From contig WIAG01000008.1 of NCBI GenBank assembly GCA_014055495.1, positions 1-64,000 of the forward strand: a DNA stretch of 64,000 nt, written 5' to 3'. Positions 9,769-18,760 of this stretch are shown piece by piece; positions within the stretch are counted from its first letter, which is position 1, and the number at the start of each line of letters is the position of its first letter. The position numbers were made by a program, and so were the translations under genes. Below the pieces are notes generated by a model. The model saw nothing but the letters and a program-made list of their open reading frames with translations. It made no database searches and had not been told where the DNA came from. This stretch comes from Nitrospira sp. CR1.2. Its GTDB lineage: Bacteria > Nitrospirota > Nitrospiria > Nitrospirales > Nitrospiraceae.

Positions 9769-11028
9769 GTGACGCCGACGACCATCCAAGTGATCGGAAC
9801 CATCCTATTCGCCACGGCGATCACGCATACCTTTGCCACCTCCTTCTTCCAACACCTGGCCCATCGGCGTCCGGCCCATGCAGGGTTGTGGCATCTCCTG
9901 GGTGAGGTCGAAGTCGTCTTTGGTTTTTGGGCGGCGGTCCTCATGGCGGCGATGTTCATCACCGATGGCGCGACCGCTGCGTTGCGGTATATCGACGCCT
10001 ATCCGTTTATCGAGCCGATGTTCGTGTTTGCCATCATGGTCATCGCGGGATCCCGTCCGATCCTGCAAACGGCGCGGCGATCGACGCAGGTGCTCAGCCG
10101 CTTGTTGCCCCTTCCGTCGAACGTGGCGTTCTATGTCACGGTGATGGCGGTCGTTCCGCTGATGGGGTCGCTGCTGACCGAGGCCGCGGCCATGACCCTG
10201 GCTGCGCTGATCCTCCGCGATCGGTTTTTTCGCCATGGCCTTTCGTCGAATTTGCAATACGCCACGTTGGGCGTCTTGTTCGTCAACGTGTCGATCGGCG
10301 GTACCCTGACCCCGTTTGCCGCGCCCCCCATCCTCATGGTCGCGGCGACCTGGCAGTGGGATATGACCTTCATGGCCTCCACCTTCGGATGGAAGGCGGC
10401 GATTGCCGTCTTCGTGAACGCCGTCGTGTTGACGGTGTTGTTTCGACGAGAGTTGGCCGCGCTCCCGAGCGAAGAGCGCCAGAGCGACGGGGCCCCCACA
10501 CCCTTCCCCTTGGTGGCGATTCATCTGTTCATGCTGGCCGGGGTCGTCGTGTTCGCTCACCATCCGGCCATCTTCATGGGCCTCTTCCTCTTTTTCCTCG
10601 GCTTCGCCCATGCCTATGAGCGGTATCAAAACCGGCTGCTCCTCCGCGAGGGGCTGCTTGTGGCGTTTTTTCTGGCCGGGCTGGAAGTGCTGGGCGGACA
10701 ACAACAATGGTGGCTACAACCGATCCTCTCGCAATTAAGCGAGCACGCCGTGTTCTTCGGCACGACGTTCTTGACCGCCTTTACCGACAACGCCGCGTTG
10801 ACCTATCTGGGCTCCTTGGTCGATGGCCTCTCCGATGCCTTTAAGTATGCGCTGGTCGCAGGCGCAGTCACCGGTGGAGGCTTGACGGTCATTGCCAACG
10901 CGCCGAACCCGGCCGGTCTGGCGCTGCTCCGGAACCATTTTGAAGAAGAAAGCGTGAGTCCTGCCAAACTGGCCCTGGCAGCTCTGCCGCCGACCATCGT
11001 CGCGGCCGCCGCCTTTTTACTCCTGTGA
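9769..11028 (+). CDS. Putative Na+/H+ antiporter family membrane protein
   Basis: 419-residue polytopic inner-membrane protein with roughly 10-12 hydrophobic helices. Polar intramembrane signatures include SIGGTLTPFAAPPILMVA and TAFTDNAALTYLGSL, resembling the ion-transporter superfamily. The whole protein matches what I recall as the putative Na+/H+ antiporter family (Pfam PF07399), whose transport activity is poorly documented. It starts with GTG; no ATG lies near the first membrane helix. It is a single-gene unit between malic enzyme and the J-domain protein. Arsenite or citrate transporters of the same superfamily are the main alternatives. Confidence 0.8.
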   Translation: MTPTTIQVIGTILFATAITHTFATSFFQHLAHRRPAHAGLWHLLGEVEVVFGFWAAVLMAAMFITDGATAALRYIDAYPFIEPMFVFAIMVIAGSRPILQTARRSTQVLSRLLPLPSNVAFYVTVMAVVPLMGSLLTEAAAMTLAALILRDRFFRHGLSSNLQYATLGVLFVNVSIGGTLTPFAAPPILMVAATWQWDMTFMASTFGWKAAIAVFVNAVVLTVLFRRELAALPSEERQSDGAPTPFPLVAIHLFMLAGVVVFAHHPAIFMGLFLFFLGFAHAYERYQNRLLLREGLLVAFFLAGLEVLGGQQQWWLQPILSQLSEHAVFFGTTFLTAFTDNAALTYLGSLVDGLSDAFKYALVAGAVTGGGLTVIANAPNPAGLALLRNHFEEESVSPAKLALAALPPTIVAAAAFLLL

Positions 11029-11126
11029 GATTCTCCCGCCCTCGCCCCTTAACCATCCGGAAATCGTTGTGCTAAGATGCGGACGACCTTGCCCCACGCC
11101 CGCGAGGTCTCGCCGGACGAGGACCT

Positions 11127-11753
11127 GTGGCCTTCTCAACCAATCGCCTGTTTAAATATCAACGAGGCATGCGACGACGGATCGGCATGCTGCGCGCCAA
11201 GAATGTGGACAGCATGGAATTTGCGGTCGATTTCATGATGCAGGAGCGGGTGGACAGCTACTTTCGCATCGAACCGGCGCTTGAAGAAGTGGAACGGTCC
11301 TTGGGGCAAATCGAAGACGAATTGGACCGGGTGAGGGATGTCTCCGGCGCCTCGCGCTTGGAGTCGCGTTTGGAATTCGTCGAAGACCGCTGGGATGAAC
11401 TGGACAGCGAGATACGGGAACGCCCCCGTCGCCGTCGTCGCAAGATCAACCTGGCCGACTTTTTGAAGACCGCCGGAGGAGACGGCAGTCCCGCCGGTAC
11501 GAGCGGCGAGGTCAACAACGCCTACGACGCCTACCAGCTGCTGGGGCTGGAGTTCGGCACCCCGCTGACCGACGTCACCACCGCGTTCCGGCAACGCGCC
11601 AAGGAACTCCACCCCGATGCCCGCAACGGCGACCGGAGCTCCGAACCCGAACTCCGACGCATTCTCGAAGCCTATCAATTTCTCAAAGAGTACCTCAGCC
11701 TGAGCAACACCGAACCGCCCATTTCCCGCGGCGACTATCGTCCCACCGAGTAA
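11127..11753 (+). CDS. J-domain (DnaJ-like) protein with C-terminal J domain
   Basis: 208 residues. The first about 110 are strongly charged and helical, including a probable coiled coil around EEVERSLGQIEDELDRV and an Arg-rich patch. A J domain follows at about 130-192, with AYQLLGLEFGT and the essential HPD motif near residue 162 (ELHPDARN). J-proteins stimulate DnaK ATPase and target it to clients. No zinc finger or CTD is present, so this is a class III, specialised J-protein. GTG start. It is followed after only 3 nt by RNase D, so the two are probably co-transcribed. Confidence 0.85.
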   Translation: MAFSTNRLFKYQRGMRRRIGMLRAKNVDSMEFAVDFMMQERVDSYFRIEPALEEVERSLGQIEDELDRVRDVSGASRLESRLEFVEDRWDELDSEIRERPRRRRRKINLADFLKTAGGDGSPAGTSGEVNNAYDAYQLLGLEFGTPLTDVTTAFRQRAKELHPDARNGDRSSEPELRRILEAYQFLKEYLSLSNTEPPISRGDYRPTE

Positions 11754-11756
11754 CCC

Positions 11757-12962
11757 ATGGCCACATTACAACCGGACCAATCCTTCATCACCTCCGACGA
11801 CATGCTCGACGCCCTCTGCGACCGCCTGGCGGAAAGCCGCGTGATCGCGATCGACACCGAATTCATGGGAGAGGACCATTTCATTCCGCGACTGGAACTG
11901 ATTCAAGTCGCAGCAGAGGGCGTCGCGGCGGTCATCGATTTTCCCGCCGTTCAGGCCGGGGCGCCGATGGCTCGGTTCTGGGAACTCGTCTGCGAAGCCC
12001 GGATCGAAAAAGTCCTGCATGCCGGGCGGCAGGACCTTGAGCTGTTCGCGCACCATGCGGGCCGACTCCCGAAACCGTTCTTCGACACCCAGATCGCCGC
12101 CGCCATGGTCGGCTATGGGGCGCAGACCGCCTATGCCAACTTGGTGCAGCGGGTGCAGGGCGTCAAGCTCGACAAGGCGCATACGTTTACGAACTGGAGT
12201 CAGCGCCCGCTGAGTCAGGAGCAGTTGGTCTACGCGCTGGACGACGTGACGTTTCTGCTGCCCATTCACCGGCACCTGCGCCAGAAATTGTCCGTCATGG
12301 GTCGGCTCGAGTGGGTGGACGAAGAATTTTCCCGTTTGGAGGTCTCGCTGGGCGCACAGGCGCGCGACCCGCAAGAGCGGTATCAACGGATTCGGGGATG
12401 GGATAGTCTCAAACCGCGCGCCGCCGGAGTCCTCCGCGACCTCGCCGCCTGGCGTGAAGGCGAGGCGCGACGCCGCAACGTGCCCCGGGGACGCGTGATG
12501 CGCGATGAGGTGCTGGTTCAATTGGCGCGTCAAACCCCACGGACGCTGGAGCAACTCCGCAGCATGCGAGGCATGTATTCTTCGGAGGTCGAACGCAACG
12601 GGCAAGCGTTGCTGGCTACCATGCAGCAGGCGCTGGCGCGCCCCGAGTCCGAATGGCCGGACGTACCGCGTGATCGCAAGCCGGACCCGGAATCCACGGG
12701 CATACTGGAACTGCTGCAGGCCGTGCTCAAATCGCGTGCGGCGGTGGAAAACATCGCGCCGACCATGATCGCCACCTCCGGCGATCTCCAGGCTCTCGTC
12801 GAACGCGCGTCGCCGGTGGAAGAGTTGGATATTCCCGTGTTGCGCGGATGGCGACGTCAGTTGGTAGGGGAAACGCTCCTGAATGTCCTGTCCGGAGATC
12901 TCAAGGTGTGGATCGACCCGGCCGTCGGCAAACTGCGTTTCGGGCACCTCGACCGATCATAA
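11757..12962 (+). CDS. rnd: Ribonuclease D
   Basis: 401 residues. The DEDDy 3'-5' exonuclease domain (1-190) has Asp33 and Glu35 in IAIDTEF, Asp in HAGRQDLELFA and a final YALDDVTFLL with the Tyr/Asp pair. An HRDC domain follows (about 215-295), then a second helical HRDC-like part. RNase D trims 3' ends of tRNA precursors and other small structured RNAs. The length is close to the usual 370-400. ATG start 3 nt after the J-protein stop suggests an operon and possible translational coupling. Confidence 0.93.
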   Translation: MATLQPDQSFITSDDMLDALCDRLAESRVIAIDTEFMGEDHFIPRLELIQVAAEGVAAVIDFPAVQAGAPMARFWELVCEARIEKVLHAGRQDLELFAHHAGRLPKPFFDTQIAAAMVGYGAQTAYANLVQRVQGVKLDKAHTFTNWSQRPLSQEQLVYALDDVTFLLPIHRHLRQKLSVMGRLEWVDEEFSRLEVSLGAQARDPQERYQRIRGWDSLKPRAAGVLRDLAAWREGEARRRNVPRGRVMRDEVLVQLARQTPRTLEQLRSMRGMYSSEVERNGQALLATMQQALARPESEWPDVPRDRKPDPESTGILELLQAVLKSRAAVENIAPTMIATSGDLQALVERASPVEELDIPVLRGWRRQLVGETLLNVLSGDLKVWIDPAVGKLRFGHLDRS

Positions 12963-13044
12963 TCGCCCGGATTGGAACATCACGCCTCCAGCCCCCGTCG
13001 TCGCACCGGCTCCCGCCAGCGGTCACCCGACTCCCACGTCCCCA

Positions 13045-13284
13045 TCAACGGCCCGCACCCCCGGAGGCAGGGGAGCGCAGGACGCGGCGTTCCTTCCACA
13101 TGCCGAACAGCAACGTGAGCAGCGCAAGCCCGATTTCATCGGCCAAGGGAATGACGTCGGGCACGATGAAATCGGCCACCGTCAGGAGCGCGAACAACAG
13201 AAAGAGCGACGGAAACCGGAGATTGAGACGTTGAACCAGTCGCCCCAGTAACGACACACGATCCGCCGAGCCATACACAAACAT
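13045..13284 (-). CDS. Small inner-membrane protein, DUF6116-like
   Basis: 79 residues. A short polar N-terminus (RLVQRLNLRFPS) precedes two hydrophobic segments separated by the acidic turn VPDVIPLADEIG, followed by a basic tail. The LRFP...VPD.IP..DE pattern resembles the small family I recall as DUF6116; function unknown. The start at 13284 follows GGAGAGGAGG. It is convergent with RNase D (82 bp between stops) and 64 bp downstream of the ArsC-like gene, so probably co-transcribed with it. Confidence 0.65.
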   Translation of the reverse strand: MFVYGSADRVSLLGRLVQRLNLRFPSLFLLFALLTVADFIVPDVIPLADEIGLALLTLLFGMWKERRVLRSPASGGAGR

Positions 13285-13348
13285 CTGTGCCCTCCTCTCC
13301 GACGCGAATTCCGTCACGGGCTGTCGCAATGCCTGACGGCGCTCTTCC

Positions 13349-13699
13349 TTACAACAGCTTGCTGATCGTGTCGGCCGGGCGCGCCAACAGGACCTTGTCC
13401 CCCTTTTCCACGATCGGCCGCTGGATCAGATCAGGATGAGCGATCATGTGATCCAACAGCTGGTCCTCGCTTAAGGAGGGATCGGAGAGCTTCATCGACT
13501 TGTAGAGATCTTCCTTCGTCCGCAGGACGTCCCGAGCCGAAAGACCGGCCTTCTTCAACAGTGCCTTGAGCTGACTCTTGGTAAACGGTTGCTCGTAATA
13601 GTTGATCGCGGTAAACGGCTGCCCGCTCTCGCGCGCTATTCGCACCGCCTCGCGGCACGTCGAACAGGTGGGTTTCTGATAAATCATGATCTCCGCCAT
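13349..13699 (-). CDS. ArsC/Spx-family thioredoxin-fold protein (arsenate reductase-like)
   Basis: 116 residues covering a complete ArsC-family fold. The motif QKPTCSTCREAVRIA near the N-terminus gives C12-S-T-C15. A RPIVEKGDKVLLARP loop near residues 93-107 matches the family RPI motif. Members include glutaredoxin-dependent arsenate reductases, Spx regulators and the uncharacterised YfgD/YffB types. No arsenical resistance genes (arsB, arsR) are nearby, so arsenate reduction in vivo is doubtful and a general thiol role is possible. The CxxC dyad resembles the Spx redox switch, but the DNA-partner region of Spx is not evident. Confidence 0.8.
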   Translation of the reverse strand: MAEIMIYQKPTCSTCREAVRIARESGQPFTAINYYEQPFTKSQLKALLKKAGLSARDVLRTKEDLYKSMKLSDPSLSEDQLLDHMIAHPDLIQRPIVEKGDKVLLARPADTISKLL

Positions 13700-13732
13700 A
13701 CGCTTCTTTTTACTCCTTCCCTCAGGGTTCCC

Positions 13733-13761
13733 TTGACGCTAATTTTTCACCTGTGTTACAT
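13733..13761 (+). promoter_or_regulatory. Candidate sigma-70 promoter for the zinc-ribbon gene
   Basis: TTGACG (13733-13738), 17-bp spacer, TTACAT (13756-13761). It lies about 40 bp before the ATG at 13801. The -35 is close to consensus but the -10 matches only 3 of 6 bases. Confidence 0.45.
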
Positions 13762-13800
13762 GGACGCAGGCCATTAACCTCGGAGCACTCCGCATCACCC

Positions 13801-14175
13801 ATGCCAATCTTCGGAACAGACGCGAGCGACCAAACCGGCAAGTTCTCTTGTGCCACCGCCACGCAACGCACCTTGAAAGATCTGCGAACCAAACGCAAAG
13901 GCCAGCCGGTCTTTGTGGTCGGACACCGGCTGGAACGGAAAGGCTCCGAAGCCGCCTTCGAAGTCTTCAACGACCGGTTGGCGGTGATTCGCTTCGAGGA
14001 TGATGCCCGCCTGGGATACGACCCGCTGGAGTTGCTCCTACCCACCGAAATCGACGAGCAGGGCGTGGCCTATTTTGAAATCCGCCCATGCCGGGTCTGT
14101 GAGCAGTTATTCCCGCTCACCGCCGAGGAATGCGATGCGGAGGAAGAGCCGACGACCTGCCCGGACTGCCGCTAA
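13801..14175 (+). CDS. Small protein with C-terminal zinc ribbon, unknown function
   Basis: 124 residues. The C-terminus holds CRVC and CPDC pairs about 20 residues apart, with a further Cys in EECDAEEE between them, forming a probable zinc ribbon. The N-terminal two thirds look like a small mixed alpha/beta domain with no motif I recognise. An upstream in-frame GTG at 13753 exists, but the ATG at 13801 is preferred because the candidate promoter overlaps the GTG. It is convergent with the secreted protein gene, with only 3 bp between the stops. Confidence 0.7.
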   Translation: MPIFGTDASDQTGKFSCATATQRTLKDLRTKRKGQPVFVVGHRLERKGSEAAFEVFNDRLAVIRFEDDARLGYDPLELLLPTEIDEQGVAYFEIRPCRVCEQLFPLTAEECDAEEEPTTCPDCR

Positions 14176-14178
14176 TAT

Positions 14179-14565
14179 TCAATCCGCCATCGGGGCGATC
14201 TCAAGCGCCTTCTTGATCAGGCAATCTCCCGCGTAGCCCTGCAGCGCCATCGGCAACATACTGGCATCGAGAACACGAGCCGAGAGCACCTTCACCCCGT
14301 CTGCGATTTTGACCCCCTCGATCTTCAACGCGTGACAGACCTCCAGCGTCCGCCAGACCGGATTCCCGGCGACCGCATCCCCGGGAATGAGCTTCAGATC
14401 GGAGACCGTTCCGTCCGCCAGCACCTTCGCGGAAATCGACATCTTGTCTTTCGGCACTGCACTGACGACGGCAAAAAATACCGGTTCGTCATCGCCCCAC
14501 ACGGGGGCGACCGAACTACTCAGCAGAACCAACAGCACCAACGGCAGCCAGGACGACCGGCTCAT
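14179..14565 (-). CDS. Secreted hypothetical protein
   Basis: 128 residues with a clear signal peptide (about 1-24: Arg, hydrophobic core LPLVLLVLLSSSVAPVWG). The mature part has two Cys (EVCHALKI and AGDCLIKK) that could pair in the periplasm. No recognised domain. It starts 3 nt after the stop of the upstream 84-residue gene, suggesting a two-gene unit of envelope proteins. Confidence 0.65.
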   Translation of the reverse strand: MSRSSWLPLVLLVLLSSSVAPVWGDDEPVFFAVVSAVPKDKMSISAKVLADGTVSDLKLIPGDAVAGNPVWRTLEVCHALKIEGVKIADGVKVLSARVLDASMLPMALQGYAGDCLIKKALEIAPMAD

Positions 14566-14568
14566 GCC

Positions 14569-14823
14569 TCACCTCGTTGTGGCCTCGGAGTGGGAATCGG
14601 ACCGAACATCACGCCCAGTTTGCGGGGAACGCCCGGATTGCGTGGACGAGGGATCGGCTGCTGGGCCTCCGTGACTCAGCGCGCTGCGGCCGACCCGCTG
14701 CGAACCCGGCGAAAACGTCGAGCCTCTTTGCTCGGTGGGCCGTTCGCCGCTGCCCACCCACAGGGCTGCCGCACCGGCGCCCAACAGCCCGAGTCCCACC
14801 AAGTTGCGCGCCAACCTCGTCAC
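14569..14823 (-). CDS. Small membrane-anchored hypothetical protein
   Basis: 84 residues. One short hydrophobic helix near the N-terminus (about 7-23, LVGLGLLGAGAAALWVG) is followed by a low-complexity Ser/Gly/Arg-rich tail. GTG start with GAGGTGAG upstream. Its best support is tight coupling (3 nt) to the secreted protein downstream and a candidate promoter further upstream (TTGAAT, 17 bp, CATACT on the minus strand). The low-complexity tail leaves open a spurious frame. Confidence 0.4.
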   Translation of the reverse strand: MTRLARNLVGLGLLGAGAAALWVGSGERPTEQRGSTFSPGSQRVGRSALSHGGPAADPSSTQSGRSPQTGRDVRSDSHSEATTR

Positions 14824-15040
14824 GTCTCACCTCTGATTCGAACGTCACGACCGTTTCGCGGTAGTATGCCAAGCGAGTCCCATCAATTCAAGGTGACCGC
14901 TGGGTCGATCGACTCGATCATGGTAAGCTGATGTTGGTCGACTCACATGTTCGAGCCGGGACGGATGCGGACTCCCCGGAACCGTCTATCGCACCGCTCA
15001 GACCGCGCCACCTGTTCTCTTGAGAGAGGAGAGAGAGTTT

Positions 15041-16174
15041 ATGCCGCACGATTTCATGCCGGGCCTTGCCGGCGTTCCCGCTGCCAAATCCGCCATCAGC
15101 GATGTGGACGGGACGCGAGGCATCCTTGAATACCGTGGCATCCGCGTCGAGGAACTCTGCCAGCACTCGTCATTTCTCGAAACCAGCTACCTCTTGTTGT
15201 TCGGCCGCCTGCCGAACGCCACGGAGCTGACACAGTGGGTGAACGACGTCACCCACCATCGCCGGATCAAGTTTCGCATTGTGGATCTATTGAAGGTGAT
15301 GCCTGAACACGGCCATCCCATGGATGCCTTGCAGGCGGCCGTCGCGGCACTCGGCATGTTTTACCCCGGCCGCAACGTGAAAGATGTCGAGAATAACTAT
15401 TGGTCGGCCGTGCGCCTGATCGCCAAACTGCCCACCATCGTGGCCGCATGGGCCAGACTGCGACGCGGGGACGAATACATTCCGCCGCGGGACGACCTGC
15501 CGTTTGCCGACAACTTTCTCTACATGCTGACGGAGAATACGCCCCATCCGCTCTGGAGTGAAGTCTTCGACGACTGTTTGATTCTCCATGCGGAACATAC
15601 GATGAACGCCTCGACCTTTGCCGGCATGGTCACCGCCTCGACCCTGGCTGACCCGTACACCATGGTGGCCTCGTCGATCGGCGCCTTGAAAGGCCCGCTC
15701 CATGGCGGCGCCAACGAAGAAGTGGTCATGATGTTGCGGGAGATCGGCACCCCGGCCCAAGCCAAGCCGGCGGTCGAGGCGCGGCTCCAAGGCAAGAACA
15801 AACTCATGGGGTTCGGGCATCGGGTCTACAAGGTGAAAGATCCGCGCGCGACGGTGCTGCAGGAACTCTGCATGCGGCTGTTCAATGTCTGCGGCACCTC
15901 TCCGCTCTATGAGGTGGCGGTGGCGGTGGAGCAGTTGGCCGGGGAACGCCTGAAGGACAAAGGCATCTACCCCAACGTCGACTTCTACTCAGGCATTATC
16001 TACGACAAGATGGGCATTGAGGTGGATCTCTTCACGCCCTTGTTCGCCATGGCGCGGGTCAGCGGGTGGCTGGCGCATTGGTTGGAGCAGTTGCGGGAGA
16101 ACAAGCTGTATCGGCCTGACCAGATCTACTCCGGCGAACACAACCGGCAGTATGTGCCGATCGACCGCCGGTAG
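15041..16174 (+). CDS. gltA: Citrate synthase
   Basis: 377 residues, the short type-I-like form without the E. coli N-terminal extension. Catalytic His residues are in GPLHGGANEE and GFGHRVYK, and the family signature runs through that region; Asp in NVDFYSGI completes the site. It condenses oxaloacetate and acetyl-CoA to citrate, the entry step of the oxidative TCA cycle. 2-Methylcitrate synthase is an alternative, but no prp genes are nearby. The ATG at 15041 follows a GAGAGAGGAGAG tract. The stop codon lies inside a hairpin shared with the convergent 29-residue gene. Confidence 0.93.
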   Translation: MPHDFMPGLAGVPAAKSAISDVDGTRGILEYRGIRVEELCQHSSFLETSYLLLFGRLPNATELTQWVNDVTHHRRIKFRIVDLLKVMPEHGHPMDALQAAVAALGMFYPGRNVKDVENNYWSAVRLIAKLPTIVAAWARLRRGDEYIPPRDDLPFADNFLYMLTENTPHPLWSEVFDDCLILHAEHTMNASTFAGMVTASTLADPYTMVASSIGALKGPLHGGANEEVVMMLREIGTPAQAKPAVEARLQGKNKLMGFGHRVYKVKDPRATVLQELCMRLFNVCGTSPLYEVAVAVEQLAGERLKDKGIYPNVDFYSGIIYDKMGIEVDLFTPLFAMARVSGWLAHWLEQLRENKLYRPDQIYSGEHNRQYVPIDRR

Positions 16175-16190
16175 GCCGACGGGGGCCTAC
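16171..16190. terminator. Shared convergent hairpin containing both stop codons
   Basis: GTAGGCC-GACGGG-GGCCTAC: a perfect 7-bp stem with a 6-nt loop. The left arm holds the TAG of the citrate synthase gene and the right arm, on the minus strand, the TAG of the 29-residue gene. There is no T-run, so it is more likely an mRNA end-stabiliser or a weak bidirectional terminator. Confidence 0.5.
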
Positions 16191-16276
16191 TCGGTGCGCC
16201 CGATGAACCACCAGAGTACGACCGAGGTCACGAACATGATGCCGCCCAGCAACGCGTAGGATATGAATTCCAGCAT
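16187..16276 (-). CDS. 29-residue single-span membrane micro-protein
   Basis: The minus-strand ATG at 16276 opens a 29-codon frame. It begins MLEFISYALL, runs as one continuous hydrophobic helix and ends WWFIGRTE. AGGGAGG sits 8 nt upstream of the start, an excellent ribosome binding site. Such proteins often act as small subunits or regulators of membrane complexes, for example terminal-oxidase micro-subunits; none is encoded beside it. It is too short for most gene callers. Confidence 0.6.
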   Translation of the reverse strand: MLEFISYALLGGIMFVTSVVLWWFIGRTE

Positions 16277-16462
16277 GGCGATCGCCTCCCTGTATGAAGG
16301 GGGCTACTAAATAATGACGGGCCCCCTAATGTCAAGGCCCGGCGGTGAACATTCTCCTGGCCTCGACGCTCTTGACTTCAGCAGACAGGAGATTACCTCC
16401 AGACTAGTAAGTAGGATGTCGCAGGGACAAACGACAGTCTACACACACAAGGAGGTTTCAGC

Positions 16463-16918
16463 ATGGCGATCGTACGATGGGATCCATTTCGGGAATTGCA
16501 GGACATGTCCGACCGTTTGAATCGCATGATTGCAAACCCCGCGTCCGGCGGAAGCGTCGGGCAGGGAAAAGAAGTCATGACGGTGGCCGATTGGACGCCA
16601 ACCGTGGATATCAGTGAGACCGAGGCCGAATATGCCATCAAGGCAGAGCTTCCCGAGGTCAAGCGGGAAGACGTTAAGGTGACGGTCGAGGACGGCGTGC
16701 TGACCATCCAGGGCGAGCGCAAGCAGGAGAAGGAAGAGAAGGGCAAGAAATATCATCGGGTCGAGCGGTCCTATGGCCGGTTCGTCCGAACCTTCACACT
16801 GCCGGATACGGTTGATGAGGGTAAGGTCAGGGCGGAATACGCCGACGGCGTGTTGCACCTGCATCTGCCGAAATCGGAAAAAGCCAAGCCCAAGCAGATC
16901 GAGGTGAAAGTCGCCTGA
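16463..16918 (+). CDS. Hsp20/alpha-crystallin small heat-shock protein
   Basis: 151 residues. An N-terminal arm beginning AIVRWDPFRELQDM precedes an alpha-crystallin domain (about 45-140) with VDISETEAEYAIKAELPEV, GERKQEKEE and the A-DGVLHLHLPK segment. The C-terminal tail PKQIEVKVA carries the I-x-V anchor used for oligomerisation. It is an ATP-independent holdase in the cytoplasm. AAGGAGG lies at proper spacing. No CIRCE or sigma-32 motif was found upstream. A strong terminator follows, so the gene is monocistronic. Confidence 0.95.
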   Translation: MAIVRWDPFRELQDMSDRLNRMIANPASGGSVGQGKEVMTVADWTPTVDISETEAEYAIKAELPEVKREDVKVTVEDGVLTIQGERKQEKEEKGKKYHRVERSYGRFVRTFTLPDTVDEGKVRAEYADGVLHLHLPKSEKAKPKQIEVKVA

Positions 16919-16942
16919 TCCGGCGACGCTGGTTATCGAACC

Positions 16943-16974
16943 AAGGCCCGCGCATGCGCGGGCCTTTTCTTGTT
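16943..16974 (+). terminator. Rho-independent terminator of hsp20
   Basis: Perfect 10-bp stem AAGGCCCGCG / CGCGGGCCTT (16943-16952 with 16957-16966), CATG loop, then TTCTTGTT. Confidence 0.9.
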
Positions 16975-17125
16975 GACCTACCGCTTCCCCATCCTCAACA
17001 GATCACCGCACCGACTCAGCCCCTTGGCACACCGACGACAGCCGATGCTTGTGCTTCCCGAGGGGGAGCGTTTAATATGCGCCGTTCCAGCACGTTAACC
17101 GCCAGCCATTCGAGGAGAGCCGACG

Positions 17126-18580
17126 ATGAAGAACGCTTCACGCCCGTCCGACCGCACCACATCCCTGACGACCGCCACGCGCATGGAGCGCGACACGATG
17201 GGGGAGCTGCCGGTTCCATCCAATGCCTATTACGGCGTGCAGACGGCCCGCGCGATTGAAAATTTCCCAATCAGCTCCCTGCGCATTCCGCGCTCCATGA
17301 TTCGAGCCATGGGCCTGATCAAACGCGCCGCTGCGTCAGTGAACCACTCGCTCAAACTGCTCGACAACAAACCGGCCGACGCCATCGTGCGTGCCGCGAC
17401 CGAGGTCATCGACGGCAGGCTCGATGGAGAATTCCCGGTCGACATCTTCCAGACCGGTTCCGGCACATCCACGAACATGAATACAAACGAAGTCATCTCC
17501 AATCGGGCCACGGAATTGCTCGGCGGGGCCCGAGGGAGCAAGCTCGTCCACCCGAACGACCACGTCAACCTGGGGCAATCGAGCAACGACGTGATTCCCA
17601 CGGCCATCCACATTGCCGCTTCTGAAACCATCCAGCAACAACTGATCCCGGCCTTGACCGAACTCCATAAGACGCTGAAGGGGAAGGCGCGCGAGTTCGA
17701 CAAGATCGTGAAGATCGGACGAACCCATTTGCAGGATGCCACGCCGGTTCGACTGGGCCAGGAATTCGGAGGGTATGCCAGACAGATTGAACTGGGGATC
17801 GCGCGGATGAAACGGGCGCAGGCCGCCCTCAGCGAAGTCGCGCTCGGGGGGACTGCAGTCGGTACCGGTCTGAACTGTCATCCGAAATTCGCCGCAAAAG
17901 TCATGGCCATCATTTCCAAGGAAACCGGTTCCAGCTTCAAAGAGGCGGTCAACCATTTCGAGGGGCAGTCGGCGCAGGACTCCTTAGTGGAAGCGAGCGG
18001 GGAGTTGCGCACCCTGGCCGTCAGCCTCATGAAGATCGCCAACGACATTCGCTGGCTGGGCTCAGGCCCCCGCTGCGGACTCGGCGAAATCAACCTGCCT
18101 GAGACTCAACCCGGCTCGTCCATCATGCCGGGCAAGGTGAATCCGGTCATCGCGGAATCCGTCACCATGGTCTGTGCGCAGGTGATCGGCAACGACGTCA
18201 CGATCACGGTCGGCGGCCAAGCCGCCAACTTCGAATTGATCGTCATGTTGCCGGTGATGGCGTACAACCTGCTGCAGTCCATCGAACTGCTCGCGACGGC
18301 CTCGACGAACTTCGCGGTGAAATGCATCGCGGGCATCAAGGCAAACGAAGCACGCTGTAAGAGCCTGATCGAGGAAAGCCTGGCGATGTGCACGGCCCTC
18401 GCCCCGGTCATCGGGTACGAGGCAGCCGCAAAGTTGGCCAAGGATGCGTACAAGTCCGGGAAAACCGTGCGCGAGGTGGCACGCGAGCAGAACGTGTTGC
18501 CGGAGAAGCGACTCTCCCAACTGCTCGACCCGTGGCGGATGACTCAGGCCGGTGGGCCGGTCGGCAGCGCCGGCGGGTAG
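17126..18580 (+). CDS. fumC: Class II fumarate hydratase
   Basis: 484 residues. The superfamily signature GSSIMPGKVNP is at about 331-341. GTGLNCHPKFA and GRTHLQDATPVRLGQE are the fumarase forms of the conserved loops. It reversibly hydrates fumarate to malate without iron-sulfur, in the TCA cycle in either direction. Aspartate ammonia-lyase is the close alternative; the Thr/His loop favours fumarase. ATG preceded by GAGGAGAG. About 20 residues precede the usual family start (MERDTMGE), and an internal ATG there is possible. Confidence 0.92.
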   Translation: MKNASRPSDRTTSLTTATRMERDTMGELPVPSNAYYGVQTARAIENFPISSLRIPRSMIRAMGLIKRAAASVNHSLKLLDNKPADAIVRAATEVIDGRLDGEFPVDIFQTGSGTSTNMNTNEVISNRATELLGGARGSKLVHPNDHVNLGQSSNDVIPTAIHIAASETIQQQLIPALTELHKTLKGKAREFDKIVKIGRTHLQDATPVRLGQEFGGYARQIELGIARMKRAQAALSEVALGGTAVGTGLNCHPKFAAKVMAIISKETGSSFKEAVNHFEGQSAQDSLVEASGELRTLAVSLMKIANDIRWLGSGPRCGLGEINLPETQPGSSIMPGKVNPVIAESVTMVCAQVIGNDVTITVGGQAANFELIVMLPVMAYNLLQSIELLATASTNFAVKCIAGIKANEARCKSLIEESLAMCTALAPVIGYEAAAKLAKDAYKSGKTVREVAREQNVLPEKRLSQLLDPWRMTQAGGPVGSAGG

Positions 18581-18760
18581 AGGCCCTGACACCCCGGCAC
18601 AGCGGCAGCCACGCGAATCGGTGCCGGGCGTTCGGAAGCCCTCGCTGCTTTTGACAGCCCGTCAACCCCTATGCTAACGTGCCCAAAACTTTGGGTTGTT
18701 TGGCCATCGATGGTCGAAGATCACCCCGATTCACTTTAGATATACATTGAAGGGTAGATA

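Noticed and set aside
9805-10707. Minus-strand frame of 300 codons across the antiporter gene
   Set aside because: Highly polar Gln/His/Arg-rich translation opposite clear transmembrane coding.
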